NCBI GenBank assembly: GCA_014338405.1
Contig: JTDE01000196.1
Location: 1-64,000 of the forward strand
Origin: Paragonimus skrjabini miyazakii
Taxonomy: Eukaryota > Platyhelminthes > Trematoda > Plagiorchiida > Troglotrematidae
Direction: 5' to 3'
DNA: 64,000 nucleotides
The notes below the pieces were generated by a model, which worked only from the letters and a program-made list of their open reading frames with translations, did not search any database and was not told the origin of the DNA. The position numbers and the translations under genes are program-made. Below, one piece after another: positions 34,576 through 48,114 of this stretch. Numbering within the stretch: the stretch's first letter is position 1; the number at the start of each line of letters is the position of its first letter.

Positions 34576-37500
34576 TGAAGTCATTAACTTGAAGTCTGTT
34601 TTCTTTGGTTCTGAGCTGACTGGCTTCATTACACATCACCACACTGGATATATGAAATGGATATATGAAATGAAACCAAAGTTGTATCAGTGATCACGAT
34701 CCAGTTATCTGTTCATTTATTTGGTTACACCACATTAGCCTTCTAAGTGAGAAACCCACAAAGCGTGAACCGTGACTGTGCCAGAAAAACAGATATGTGC
34801 CAAATGCGAATGCTATCAGGGGAAGTACATGCAACTGACAAATGTGTGCACTTTGGCAGATAGATAAAATGGACCAAATGAGCGATCATTATAGATTCAA
34901 GCAGATCGTCAGTCAGACAAGGTTGCTTCTATTTTGCAAGAGAAGTAAAGATGAAGAGGCTGAAAAAAGACTAGCCCAGATTTTAGTTCATAAACAAATT
35001 AACCTTTGCCAACTGGAGATTGCAGTACTATGTGAAGGTTAATTTATGCCCTGCATAAGTCTTGGAAAGCAAATTGCAGTATGAAAAGGTGACCATCAAA
35101 TTTGTATAAGGGAATCAAGCATAAAGTCTAACGATTGCCAACTAACACAACGTGATTATCAACATTACAAACACAAATGTTTTGAGTATATTGAAAAGAT
35201 GTATTGAAAGACCTGTGAGATACTGTTGTTAGGTTGACCACTGAAGAATGGTGAAGCCAATTTCCCTCGATTGCTTCGGCTTAGGCCAAGATCGGAAGAG
35301 ACATACGAATCATGAGCATTCTAACAGTATTTTGTGGTATTTTGAGATGAGTAAAACTCTCAACTGGATAACTTCAAGGTATAGAGACAGTTCTGGCACA
35401 AATTTTGAAGAAAAAGTTTGGAATACAACCATGAACACCGAACGATCGTTTGAGGTGCAATCATGGCTGTGAGAAAAAGCGAAAAAAAATTTAATTCGTA
35501 CGTCAGTACATGAAGGATATTTTACAACTACTTATTAAGTCACAATTTCTCTTTTGCATTACAGTGTACATGTGATCTGTTGGTTAGACCGAGATTCCTG
35601 TTAAAACCTAGTTGAATAAACCTGGAACATAGTTGCCCAAAATGTATACGGAAATGCTCATATGTAAAGTACTGCAGCTGTGGTGTGATAGTAGTATACA
35701 TTGAACTCAGCGACGTTAGATTCTTCTGTTGAAAGCCAGTCAACGCTGTCGACCGGCTGTAGAGATGTATTTGAAGAAGATGAGAAGAACACGCCATACT
35801 GGCTGCTTTTCATGGGCACTTTTCCAAAGTGTATTCATAATTTCGTTCGATCTGTTTCAGCTACTTTTTTAAACACATGCATGCCGGATGTCTTCAAGAT
35901 AAACTGCTGTACGTTAACCAATGCCGTTCTGAATTAAGTAATAAATACAATGGCGCTAAAAAGCACATTCATGCTGGTAAAAACAGAAAGATCTTGTAGT
36001 GCTGTCACGGTGTGTATGGTACACTTTTTTTAAGAAAAAACATTAAGCGTACATTAATGCCTGCTGCGAAATAGCTGAACACTGTCATTATCGGATGTCC
36101 AAGATTATGATGACCGTTATTGACGTTTAGTGTGTAACTCAGTGGACCTCTTAATGTACCTTCAGTATTCTTGTTTTAACGGATTAAACGGTCACAACTT
36201 TGTGGATATAAATATACAAATTTGCTGCCACATAGTTGAAGTGCCTGATATCTGCAAAATATGATAGAATACAAATTGTGGTGTTTTCATATTACCCGAG
36301 TTGTAACCGAAGGTTTCAGTTTCAACATCCCAAATATTCTAAGCTAGTTCTCAAACCTAAACTAAACACAAACATGTTACAGTAGACTGTTTGGACGTCA
36401 CCAGTTGGTAGTATTAAAGCGCACGTAAAGGTATGCATTTTATCCACAAAATTATCACAAAAGATGTCCACAAATTCTTGAAGAAAATCTTTCATTTATT
36501 TGCATTACATTCGTTCTGCCATACATGATTCAGGGACGTTCACTTAATTTTAATTCAGTAACATTGTTAGGAATCATGCTTCATTAAAAAACAACTTACG
36601 AAAAATAATGTATCAAGAATTATTTTTATGATTTTTACACTGACAAGGAACTCTAGGAATTAACAAGTGTACAACTAAGTGAGGAGCATTGACATCAGTC
36701 TGAACGCCCAATTTTGCAAATACAAGGGATCATTTCTTAAGGCAATCACTGACGACGGTAATCTCAGATGAGGTACAGTACAAGGCAAGCAATGCCTCGT
36801 CGACAGAATGGACATTAATGGAGTGCATATTACACTATTTTGGAAATTGATCTTGCCGATCGTCTGGGTAGTGGATCGTTCTCTTTGAGGAGGAGGATCA
36901 AACTATGGTTGACAGCGAACAAATATTGCTTCTTTGCTTACTGCATTATATCTTATAGAGGGACAGGTTTGCTCGTAGAAGCACCCATATCTGTTCCTCA
37001 TCTGCAATTTACTGTTGAGTTATGAGGCGTTAAATACGGATATCCCTGAGTAAATGAAATGCTTCCATGACTTTGCATTCCTACAATCTACAAGTGACAG
37101 TAGGATGGGAATCACGTCGTATGTGCAGTTGACGACTGCTTTGTAGATTGAAACGTTACAGTAATGTAAGTCAGATTTAATTATGTAAAGCTGGTAATGC
37201 AAGAACAACAACGGATGTCTGCAGAAAAATGAGACCAAATGTCTCATGTTAAACAGGCCGTAGGTTTCCCACGATAAATTGTGATCATTTATATCACGGT
37301 CTGCCTGAAGGTAACCCCAAACCGGATGTGGACCAAAACTGTAGTCCCTGGTTTACTTAAGGTGATCTTTTTAGGACCACAAGTTCCAATAGACAGTCCT
37401 CGAGACTAGATAAATCTAACCCTCTAAAACAGGGGAGTTTTGGTGAGTGTTCAACACGAGGAGACTATTGTATCTCATTTAGGCCAAAACAAAACAATTC

Positions 37501-39265
37501 ATGTTACCACACCGATGGTTGACTGCATTCGAAACGGATTAGCCTGTCACAGTGACCGAAGCCAAAGGGCGCCTGCGCTTTAAACCACCACCTCGAGTGG
37601 CTTGCGCTGCGCCACTTGTGGTTCCACTCACACACCACGTATCCGGTGTAAACCCGAAGGAATAAGACCAGTAGGTCTCATTTCTTCCACACCAATATCA
37701 AAATCAACAACAGAAACAATAAAAAATGTTGAAAGGTTTCAGTTTCTTTGACCACAAACTAAGGAACCTTGAATAAAATCCACATTGGTTCAAGAATATC
37801 TTGACTAAATATGTAACCAATGTTCCGTTATTTCTGTCTGCCTATATTGTAATGGGTCTTAACAAGAAATGATTATGTACGAAAACTGACATTTGGACAC
37901 AAATTACCATACTTATATTGCCTCTTCGGTGTACATCGTGCTAGTGGGAGGGGTGTGATAAACGAGCTAAAAAAACACGAAACTCGGAAGCTAATTTTAC
38001 TTTCAGGCAAGGAACAGCTATCCGCTTGTGCCAAATTACACACTATTTATCTGTATTCGTATACCAACTGTGGGAGTTATATAAACAAAACCAATAGGTG
38101 TTTGAACATCAGAGTAAAAGTGCAGTTACCAGGATTCGTTCAGAATTTGACTATTTCTTATAATACATTTATCATAGGTACAAGTGAGCTTTCGGTTTTT
38201 TCAACCGTCAGGTCATTGGACTAGTCTCGATTATTCTCATTCGGGATTATAAAAGTCATCCTAATCCGCTCCACCTGCGTTTTCCTGAATTGGTCATGAT
38301 TAACTGCCTCAAATCAGGATTATCGTTATGCGTAAAATTCAGAGTCCCGGAGATCTAATATTTCGGTTACTCCACCCCATTCTGTTTATTTAAGTACATA
38401 TGTTTTATTCCTCAGTTTACCTCACCAGATGCATATGTATATAAATGCATATATATATATATATATCTGTATGTGGTAATTGTTATTTGATACTACATAT
38501 GACTGTATAAGATACTAACATCTACCAGTATCCGTCTTCTCACTGCTTTGCTCATATTTGTGAGAGGAACCAATCGTTTTAAATGCTTTTACTGTTAACC
38601 AAGCTGTTTACAACATGGAACCATACATGCATGCTGGTGTTACATAACTAGCAACGCAATTGGTCTATATCTGATAATAACCGATCAGATAACAAGCAGC
38701 CCGAATTTTTTGTGAATGAGTAGAAAACCAAGAGAGGCCATCACGAATACTGTACAAGGTCAGATGCAATCGGTGCGCTAGGCGATGGTGTTCTTCGAGT
38801 GTCTTCAATAGATACTAAGTCATTTATATAAATTCATGTTGTAGTCTTGTTTTTATGGAATGCTTTGTTTTGGTTCATAACGCACAAGTTTCTAACTCGC
38901 TTTCGGCGGTTTTTGACAGCCTTCCTTCACTGTTACGAAATAAGCTATCCAACAGGTAAAGATTCAAACATCGAAGTTGAGTTTGATCTCTACTTCAACG
39001 CTCATACTCAGACAGCTTGTGGTGCTTTAATGCTCAGTCAGCTTTTGACATCACTGTCAACTCTCTGAGAGGCGTGTATGTATGCAAAACCCTTTTGAAC
39101 ACATGAATACAGTGTGTTTAACAATCAATACTAGGCCAAATAACGCACCGCTGAAATGAACCGTAATACACCTCATCTGTCTTTATACGTAGGCCTATTG
39201 TCTGGCTGAACGTTGTGAAAACTGATTGAACACCAATGGTCAATAGGCGGGAAACAAGATCAGAG
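34576..39265. other. No supported gene
   Basis: Short open frames (for example 34842-35042 plus, 35248-35472 plus, 35540-35797 minus, 37955-38224 plus) lack recognisable domains or splice context. A GC-rich patch at 37560-37680 contains a small hairpin (aaccaccacctcgagtggc with gccacttgtggtt). Otherwise AT-rich. Confidence 0.45.
38449..38466. repeat. (AT)9 microsatellite
   Basis: Eighteen nt of alternating AT, within a wider AT-rich stretch from about 38430. Confidence 0.9.
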
Positions 39266-39660
39266 GTTTGGTGAAGTGGTTTAGCGCTTAGAGTTTACCA
39301 TTAAGGTGCGAGACTATGAGGTGTCAGTCTGGAGTTACGAAAGAAATAATGAACATACCTGAGATATCTTAATGGTTTCCAACTTAGAAAATGAGCTCAA
39401 AACATTTTCATTTAATGCAATATATATCTCTGGCTATCGATCAGACTTATAGTCTACTCGAGACCCTGGTAGCCGTTTGAGCATAAATGCATTGACTTGG
39501 ATCATCACGGTTTAGGTAACTGAACAACAGTCGAGCAGTTTCGGACCTTAGCTCGTTGTGTTAAGCGGATGTTGATCCGCACTTGAACCACACACTTGCT
39601 ATGATAATGTTTTTAGTTTTACTATGTCACTTTATTATCCATCCTATTAATAGAAGTTAC

Positions 39661-39990
39661 TGGTATTGTGACCCGGAACGCTCGGGATGCGCGATCAATT
39701 GGTCAGTTAATTACGGTGCACAGCCTGCGATGGTTGGGTCACGTACTCCATCACATGCCAGCTGAGAGTTTGCCGTACCGGGCATTATATACTGAGACCA
39801 CCAACAGTTGGGTGAAACCACATGGTGGTCAAGCAACAAGGTGGTCATGAAATACGAAGGCCCTGACTGTTCCACAGAGCAAAGTGGGTTGGTGTCGCCT
39901 GCCTGGATGGGGTCCTCGTGACCATTCAAACCGCTGGTTAGAGACGTTATCCGAGATGGCGGGGTGTCGCAGCCAATGCCACACCTGCAT
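39661..39990 (+). mobile_element. RTE LINE 3' fragment
   Basis: Frames read SLRWLGHVLHHMPAESLPYRAL, WVKPHGGQATRW, then LPGWGPRDHSNRWLETLSEM, the conserved C-terminal end of RTE ORFs (compare LGHVLRMPASRLPHRALF, GGQMMTW and WSPRDSESRWLETLGEM in copy 2). Two frameshifts. It diverges from copy 2 and so may belong to the RTE-B family. Confidence 0.8.
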
Positions 39991-41124
39991 CCATACCATT
40001 TCTAGTTCTTTTGCTTGGTCTTCTTTTATTGATTTTCAAACTAGTTAGTAACGTTTTCTTCCAAGATATTCCACGTCATTGTTGAGGTGAGCGGCGGCCC
40101 GAATCACAGTACCTTTTGGTCAGGCTTCTGGCTGTTATGATACTGATGATATTGTAACGGAATTTAGGTGGCTGACCGATTGATATTCAGCAAATGGATG
40201 ACGTTAATTTGAGAGCTTGACTAGTCATGACAATCAGTTGCATAAATCTAACGAAATATAATGCAGATAACACTCTACAACCTGACATTTCTTACAAGCT
40301 ACTCGTGATGAAATTACGGTATGCTTGGTATGATGTAACAGTGAAGAATTGGTGATCATCGTCCATTTGTCAGTAGCTGATCTGACTCTGGCTTTGCCTA
40401 CGTTTATTCCACAACAAACCATGTGTACGTGTGGTCTAAAAGTTTACGTTAGTTTAATTTAGATACCGTCGTATGAATGACTTATTCCATATGTTATGTT
40501 GAAGTTTCTGAAGAGGCCGATTTAGTTTCAGGTTCACGGAAAAACACTATAAGAAACCGTGTTAAGCTGGGATCAAAAACTATATTGTTTTACTGAGTAA
40601 TTCGCTTTGTAAAGTTTCCTAAAGTTGCGCTACGAATCTAAAGGAGGTTCTTCCATCAGGTGCCATTTACTCGAAGACGAGCTTCCTAACCAACATGAGC
40701 AAACGTCAATACCTAACAGTAATGCATACCTTTTGTACGTATATGGCAGAAATCAATTGCAGTAAATTGAAAGCTTGACAACCAAACTGTTGCCAAACTA
40801 AGTCAGGGGTTTCACAGCCTGATACACTTGATAAAACAGACTTTCCAGTCAAACTGTATCGATAAGAAGCCACATGTTTGAGTTTTCCTCTTAGTAAAGT
40901 AGATCAGTAGATCTTATCCTGATCGCAGCCAGTAGTTTAACGCTAGTTACACTTTCCGAAGGCAGCCTTGTTGATCGTTACATTCTCACATCTGGCAGTA
41001 TCAGGTTAACCGACCGTCTTCAAATGTGACGCAGATACTGGTTGTTGATTCCCGCCGATAAAACTGCGGTTAGGACTTTTGCTTGAGGTCAAAACCTGTC
41101 GTAACATTAAACCAGTCGAGGAAT
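39991..41124. other. Unrecognised, no gene seen
   Basis: No supported feature on either strand. Confidence 0.5.
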
Positions 41125-41225
41125 ATTTTAGATTACTGATAAGCGGCCGCGGATTTGGTTCACTTCAAGCTGAACGATACATACAGTTGATTGTAAATTC
41201 CATAGTCAGACAGAATTTCCCTTTG
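41125..41225 (-). mobile_element. SINE-1 tail fragment (copy L)
   Basis: ggatttggttcacttcaagctgaac followed by tccatagtcagacagaatttcc matches the reverse-strand tail and post-hammerhead region of the family. Short and diverged. Confidence 0.5.
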
Positions 41226-41573
41226 CCAGCATACACACACCCCCTTACCATACACCAGTAATAAAACCTACATAAGTCGCGTTGTAGGCTCCATGAGTTT
41301 GGTATAAGGCGACTTACTGGTTCACAACAGATCATATGCTAAAATGTCTGCCTTCAGTACTTAATTAATTGATGTCACTAAGTTTCATTATTTCCTGTGT
41401 TAACACAAATTGAGTAATTTTACCAAGTGTTAGGTCAGATGTACAAGATATTTGACTCATATTGCTTGGATTGAAGGAGATTAAAAATGCTAACCCTGCA
41501 AGAAACGGTTTAGAAAAAAAGAGAAGTTGGAAAATAACTTCGTTTTCAGAAATTCGTCAATAATAAAATGGGC

Positions 41574-41640
41574 TTACTGATGAGTGGTCAGGGAATCGAT
41601 TGATTTCAAGTTGAGCAACAATTATACTCGATCAAAGCCT
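41574..41640 (-). mobile_element. SINE-1 tail fragment (copy H, minus part)
   Basis: ttactgatgagtggtcagg, then gattgatttcaagttgagc matches the tail on the reverse strand. It faces the plus-strand fragment starting at about 41670, giving another inverted arrangement. Confidence 0.55.
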
Positions 41641-41669
41641 TAAAAATTAGATAAACCTGTCAGCTGGCT

Positions 41670-41800
41670 GTATCAAGGATATACAAGATTACTGACAAGT
41701 TCTAACAAGAACGAAACTCGAATCTCATACCTTCTTTTGACTAGAAAGTCTACACGTAAATAGAAGTTTCGCTGTAATTTTATAGACTAAAATTGAAACC
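41670..41800 (+). mobile_element. SINE-1 fragment with hammerhead stem II covariation (copy H, plus part)
   Basis: Keeps caaggatatacaag, then ctgacaa, stem II GTTCT-AACA-AGAAC (41699-41712), GAAA, ctcgaatc. Compared with GCTCT/AGAGC in copy A, both sides of one stem II pair have changed (C-G to T-A), which preserves pairing. The core reads CTGACAA, so one essential G is lost. Confidence 0.7.
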
Positions 41801-44559
41801 GAGTTGAAATTGAAATTGAAAGAAAAAAGAAAGTGTGAAAAAGGAGAAACTCGATTAAATTTTGTCAGAAGTACCATAACCACATTATAACATGTGGAAA
41901 ACAACAGAAGAACAACAAATAATAAGTCTGTTAGCAGTCACTCGAATTACAATCTCTCTACTAATTTATTTTTTAATTCATCTTAGTAATCACTGATACA
42001 TTTGCATTTTTGTACTTAGCTTGTCAGTCACAAACAGAACAGAAGAACTATAAGTTACATCTTTGTTCTCATGTCTAGTGTTGGCTATTATTTGATAGTA
42101 CAGACTGCAAATTCCCAAAGTTAATCGGAACTTGAAAACAGTTATTTTTATTGAGTTTATCGATGTTTGTTTACTGATGTTGAGTGTGCTCACTAAGCAT
42201 CAAATCTTGTGGTGTCAAGCTGGCTTTAGCCTAGGCAATCAACCAGTAAAGAAATGGCGATTTTCTTTAAAGGAACAAAAGTTTGTACTCATATATTTTA
42301 CTGGAAATTGTGAGTCTTTCTTAATATACTTAGCCGAAAAATGAAGTCGTTGACAAAATAGATCTTGAGGCCACCTTAGCCTNNNNNNNNNNNNNNNNNN
42401 NNNNNNNNNNNNNNNNNNNNNNNNNNNNNNNNNNNNNNNNNNNNNNNNNNNNNNNNNNNNNNNNNNNNNNNNNNNNNNNNNNCGGAAAAATCGATCAGAG
42501 AATAGCTCCCACGTGTTGCATCTAATAAGATACACCGTTTTCTCGTTCAGATACCAAGGCATTACAATCCACTTATGCCATCTAAAATGCATTAAGTGGT
42601 CTGTCGCAGGCTGTACAATAATACAATTATCCAGAAGATTACTGAGCTTCAACGGAAATTGTTTCGTAAATGTTACTTACAAGTATGATCCAGCATGTCA
42701 TCAATTTGTCGAGTCGGTCACCGAGTGATATACAAAAAAATAATCCTAGTTACATTACTTTTCTATTCAAAAAGTTTTTCATATTTGCGAACTGAAGCTA
42801 GTAATGTGATAACGACAGGTTGCACTATAAAGTCGCGCCTCGAATCCTTGTTGGATAAACTGTTCTGTTATATAAACATTTAGTGGGAAACCATATATGA
42901 CATGGAAACCACAAGGACCCGAATTTAGTTGGGATATCTACAGGCACATTTGTTTTACTAAGTCTTTTTGACCGAGGGCAAATCGTTTAACTGTATGCGT
43001 GTTATTTGAAATTTGTTTGGAAGATGAGCTGATTGGTTAGGTGAATTCCTAAGCTACCTAGCAGTCTAATTTCCCATCAATACCTCGGCACTGGTGCCGT
43101 ACGCTTTTCCCCAGCTTGTTGTGACACGGTTCCTAGTATCATGTATGCTAAATGGACATGTTTTAGTGGTACACTTAAAAACGGTCAAATGGGAAAGCAC
43201 TGAGATTGTGTGAAGGAGAGACATTCATCAACGCTTGTTAACTGTGCCGGACTCAACTCACCTCTTTAACAATATCCATCAATTTAGGTATATCATCTTC
43301 AAAACGGCATTGCACTACGACGCGCCGCATTCTTGTTTGGGTCTGATACCAGCACCACTTGGGAAATCGGCAAATTAGGGCAGACCCATATATTAGACAG
43401 TTCCGTGAACGAGGCTTGGCTCATGTTGGTTATGAGTGCCGGCTACTGATCCACTTGTAGACAACCAATAGGAAGACGTCAAACATAAGCCTCCTACGAA
43501 GTTCATTACACACAGCGTGCTTGAACACACAGACACAACAGATAGGTTGTGGTATGATTTCACACCGCCTAGACGAGTCTCAAGGTCGGTGCGAACGTGG
43601 CATGCGATCGATTGGTAGATGCTACCTTGCACATAGAGCGCTAAAAACTAGGCGCAAATTCGTAACGAATTTAATTTGAGCTAGTACCGATACAGAAATG
43701 TAACCGATGCATGTAAATACCTTCACTTTTGCTTTTTAATTACAAAACGGCCTCTTTTTTGTACACCTGAGATAGACCGAATCACAAATACTAGATGATT
43801 CGTGATTAACGCCTAAATTCTGATTCGGTTTTAACTGTGCACGTCACAGTGTTTTTAAACATCACGTTACAGACTACACATGCCGATTCCAACGAAATTT
43901 TAGTAGAAAACCAAGCGAACGGAAATTTATCTCTAACACAAAAACGATTTGTTTATTTAGTTGATTTCCATGTATTACATGTTCCTACAACCGTTTGCTA
44001 GAACACACATCTAGTTGTCATGTTTATGCCAATACTTCAAAAGTCAGACAACGTTTACTCCCAGAAGAACTGAGGCGTTTTTTTAAAACTCAGTCACTCA
44101 CAAGATTCGGTGATAATCCACCTTTACACTGAGGATTATTTTCGCCTACCTTCTTGTACACTAAAAACATGATTGAATATTCTGTTGGTTACGGAAGAGA
44201 ACGCAAATGAAGAAGCTTCGATTTCATTGAAAGAAAACATCCTTAATCGGATCCTGTGAAGTAACCTGAAGATCACTGTGTAAGACAACTAGGGATCTGT
44301 ATTGCTAGTGATATTCTAAGTCCGATCGATAAGTTAGAATTGTGAATGAAATAATGAGAGGACATAAATCGTGTGATGTTCTCCGGAATAACGTTAGCAA
44401 TTCATTTTTTACCGAAAGGCGCACATCTCTTATTTTCAGGATTTACCTGACTCGTCAAAGTGATGTATAATGCCCCTGTTTAAATGAAACACATTTCAGC
44501 ATTGTGATTCATGCATTACATAGTGCACATTTCCGTCAACGTATCGGAAGTAAACGTCC
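41801..44559. other. No supported gene; contains assembly gap
   Basis: Apart from the 100-N gap nothing is recognised. A somewhat GC-richer patch at 43390-43640 has a 79-codon minus-strand open frame without known domains. Confidence 0.45.
42383..42482. other. Assembly gap (100 N)
   Basis: Exactly 100 N, a conventional placeholder, so the real gap length may differ. Confidence 0.98.
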
Positions 44560-46470
44560 ATCGAAATCCATACATGATTGTGTCATAAATATATTGGGTA
44601 CCTCTCACGCATGAATCGAGTATTTTAAAAAAGCCTTGAATTGATTTTACACAAAGTTTGAGAGACCTATTTGCTGGAGGAATTTGTGTGATGATGAGTT
44701 TATGATAAACTCTGTTATTAATTACGAGGGGACATTGCAATATTTTGGCGGAAGGGCGCTCCCAGGAACGGAAAAAACCGGCAGTTTATTAAACAATTTC
44801 ATGAGAACCGTACTTATCTTTCTTCAGTTTGACTGTGGCTATCACTCTGTATTTTTTACAAATAGCCACCTACACACTGAAGGTTGCAGCGTCTTCAAGC
44901 ACATAGGTGTCAGATTTGAGTAAATAGTTGGCCTTGAGAATATGGGGTCCTGGGATTATCTAGAGTTTCTTGTTTCTCAGTTTCCGAATTATTACTATTG
45001 TGACGCCTGCATCCGTCAGAATGGGTTGCAGGGCATGACCGAAGTACGTGAGACTAGTTTGCGTGACTCGTGTCACATCGATACAATGGTTTATGATAGC
45101 TACATAATCAAAGGAATTGGTGGGCAATACGCTAGCTCTAATTTACATCGCGGTACAGATGGGGGATTATCCTGGTTGGATTCCGTAACCAGTAATATGT
45201 AGTGACCATCGTCCGGATAAGTCGCAAACGGGTACCATTGTGTGCATTGTACATGGCCTCACGCCCTGTTAACTTTGGTTCCCTTTTGGATGCAACAGTT
45301 CCAACTGCTGACATCGATTTGAGGACAAGGTGATGAAACGGCTGATATGTGGGATCGTAGAGAGCCTAGTATAGAACTGCGTTTCCTGATGAAAAATATT
45401 TTTCGATAGGAAATTTTCCATTCTGTGGTATCATCAGGTCGCCGAAATTGATATCCGAGTAAAAAAGGCGTTGGGTGTATCTATAGACTGTCACAGCCAT
45501 TTTCACTATTCATCTTCACTGCTCGATTTAAGAACTTAAGCGTCCTTTTAGGGGCAACGCTTAGATATCGTTGATAAATGAATTTCGGTAGTAGATTTGT
45601 TTGCAAGATTTTGATTCTTTGCTGGGTTTCCAAAGGCCCTGTCGTCACTGCGCGAAGCACTTTCAATAGATTGGCTACAGAAGTTGTTAATAAGCTTCCC
45701 TTCCAGATGAACGGTACGCGTAGGACGTTTAATGTTGCTGTAGAGAAGCGAATACTATGGTGGTTCCACTTATTTCCAAGGGTCGGTCATCAAGAACAAC
45801 CGTGCATCTTTCTCTATCTGCTTTTATATGGATACATTGGGTCTTCGAGTGGTTCACAGTCAAGCAGTCTATCTTGCAGATACCCCAGTCTGACTGTCAA
45901 GGTGCCTGTCGAGGCAGCCGGTAGTATATCGTCATCCTACGTCAGACAGTTCACTTAGTCCCTCGGTGTGTTTAGGGCAAAATCAACACCAAAATAGAAT
46001 GAGAGAGGTTCCCCCAAGGCCATTATAAACAACAGCGGAGACGGAGTTTCTCTTTGATGAACAACTCTTGTCGGGAAAAACGCGTGCCTTTAGAAATAAA
46101 ATTTATCATACGTGTAAACCGAACCCAGATAGTTGTTCAGAATGTTAGGCGAACGGTGGACAGTGGCTACACGTGTTAGAAAATTGTGGTGTATTTTGTC
46201 GAAAATCTTAGATATATCACTGTTTGCAAACGAACAATCGACGTTGGTTGTATGAACATGTCGAACCAAGCCCTAGAGAACGGCTGTCGTTTCAAATGCT
46301 CCACTTTGCTGCCGGAAGGCAAATCTTTGTCGATCAGAGGGGGATAAAAGTGCCCAGCGAGTATAAATGCACTTTGTGACCACCGAACAAATAGAAATCA
46401 AATGATGTAAGCCGGGTAGAGAACTTAGTTACGAGTGTTATGCTATCTGCTTTTAGTTGTAGGGGGAGTT
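44560..46470 (-). mobile_element. R2-like LINE (RT to C-terminal endonuclease), heavily decayed
   Basis: R2-clade LINEs have an RT followed by a CCHC finger and a restriction-like endonuclease. Minus-strand order: SDISKIFDKIHHNFLTRVAT (46222-46158; family 'DxxKAFDSVSHxxL'), FFPTRVVHQRETPSPLLF (family 'PTRGVKQGDPLSPLLF'), VNCLT then stop then DDDILPAAST (45945-45905; family 'NCLAFADDIxLLAST'), VLRAVTTGPLETQQRIKILQ, NLLPKFIYQRYLSVAPKRTL (45666-45520). Then HVLRSCPATHSDG (family finger region), IVIIRKLRNK, and LCVKSIQGFFKILDSCVRGT (near 44640), the usual C-terminal block. Every block is in a different frame or broken by stops. No 28S rDNA flanks it, so it is an off-target or relocated fossil. 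Confidence 0.7.
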
Positions 46471-47509
46471 GTTAACTAACCAGCGGCAAATTAAGCAACG
46501 TTTATAATGAATTAGCTCGTAAATGGGTCACATCGATAGTTGTGAAGCGGTTAGATCTGGACACAGATCCATCCAGGGGGCGGATTACCCAGGTAACTTT
46601 ATCTTTGAAAATTAGTGCCCAGGTTACAATCACATGAAGTCACAGTCCGTGGAGGATGGTTACCACAAACCTCCGAGCCAACAAGTACAAGGAATGTGTC
46701 ACAACCTTCGACTTTATGCCTTGAAACTGATGATGCCGGGCGCCATCCATTGGTATTTATACAGGCGTTGGTGTATCTACCTGGGATTTAAGCCATTTGG
46801 GAATGTGTTGCTTGATATGAGCAAGTATTCGACGGTCTCTTCTGCCTATGCAGCTCAAGTTGCAGTCACACGAATGTTTGTATAAGCAGCGAAATGTAAC
46901 AGACTTAGGGTGTATGCTAGTGGCCTAGGAGGCCAGTAAGTTTCAGGTTCGGTGTGCTATACATAGTTTTCCGACATTATAATTTCAGAATACAGCGGCT
47001 GTTAGACACTTCCTTGTCATCAGCAAACAGCTGTCCCCTAGAAAAGTTCTAACTACAATTCCCTCTTCGGTACCGTCGTCACTTCTATTTTCGAGATAAC
47101 GGCGCACTTTTACTTACTAATGAATTGCAAGGGAAACGCGTTAACCTGCAGAGTATCCATCAGTAAACTTAACTCTAGCGGCAGTTTGTCTTCTGTGCAT
47201 GGCCTTCATGAAAAAGCGTTCTGGCTAGGCTTCTCTCATATTGCACTCGACAGATGCTCTCAAACCGTACATACTGCCCTATCCAAGTAAGTTTTCTGTA
47301 AACAGGTCTTCCTATCGTGCCATCTAATCTTCAGGTGACTAGAATGTCTAGATGGAGAGGATAGCCATTTACTCTGTTTTCTTTTGTTGGCTTTAAGTCC
47401 GGATGAGCTTGATTCAATTCCAAGGGCAGTATATATTAATATCGGCATGTCTCAAGAATGGCCTAAATCTCATCTACGTAACTTCCAAACAACACTCGTT
47501 TTGACTGTT
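46471..47509. other. No supported gene
   Basis: May include the unrecognisable 5' part of the R2-like element. The 83-codon plus frame at 46634-46885 has no known domain. Confidence 0.4.
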
Positions 47510-48010
47510 TTTTGCATGTAGCATTATACTATGGAGTTGTGAAGGTCATGTTTCTGGACCGGCTGCCTTTGGCGTGGGATCAGAATACAACGCCCACACA
47601 TCCACTGCTGATTGGCCCTTACGCCCATGCGTCCGCAGTGGCAATTTGCCAACATCACTACAGTCAATATCACATAAATACCTATATACACACGCATTCA
47701 AACACAGTAATACACAACCAACCCCATTTCGGACGTTAGCCTACGATACGTGAGTCAACCCAGTGTTTTCGCCGGGGCTGACAAGACAACATGAGCACTA
47801 CTTATCTGGGTCTCTCGCACGCCGGCCAACAAAACAGCAGCAGCGCCCCGTGGATTGCACAATGTTTCCATCTTGTAGATTACTACGTCGACACTTATAG
47901 GATTCCAACCAACGTTCCACTGACACATCCACGGATTACATCTCTGTATTTTGTCCGAACTGTTGGTGTCAGTGCACTTGCTATATTTGTTTGTTATTTA
48001 CATTACACTT
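47510..48010. other. GC-rich block with TATA-like motif next to the Penelope-like RT
   Basis: Higher GC and CpG than its flanks (for example ggctgcctttggcgtggg, cgcacgccggccaac). It contains acataaatacctatatac near 47676. Two plus frames (47512-47739; 47791-48078) lack known domains. It could be an LTR, the terminal repeat of the neighbouring Penelope-like element, or a promoter; I cannot decide. Confidence 0.3.
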
Positions 48011-48114
48011 TATTTGCGTATCCTTCTGATATTATTTGGATGTTTGGTTTTATTGATATTACTTACAAAGCGTTGTAATTAGAAAGTCAGCATCTAGACG
48101 TATAATGTTGATTG

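Noticed and set aside
39266..39345. tRNA-like sequence (gtggtttagcgcttag ... gaggtgtcagtctggag)
   Set aside because: An A-box-like part is present but the B box is poor and there is no second copy in the window.
42239..42652. 137-codon minus-strand open frame
   Set aside because: Most of its middle is the 100-N gap, which cannot contain stops.
45578..45958. 126-codon plus-strand open frame
   Set aside because: It is antisense to the R2-like RT blocks on minus.
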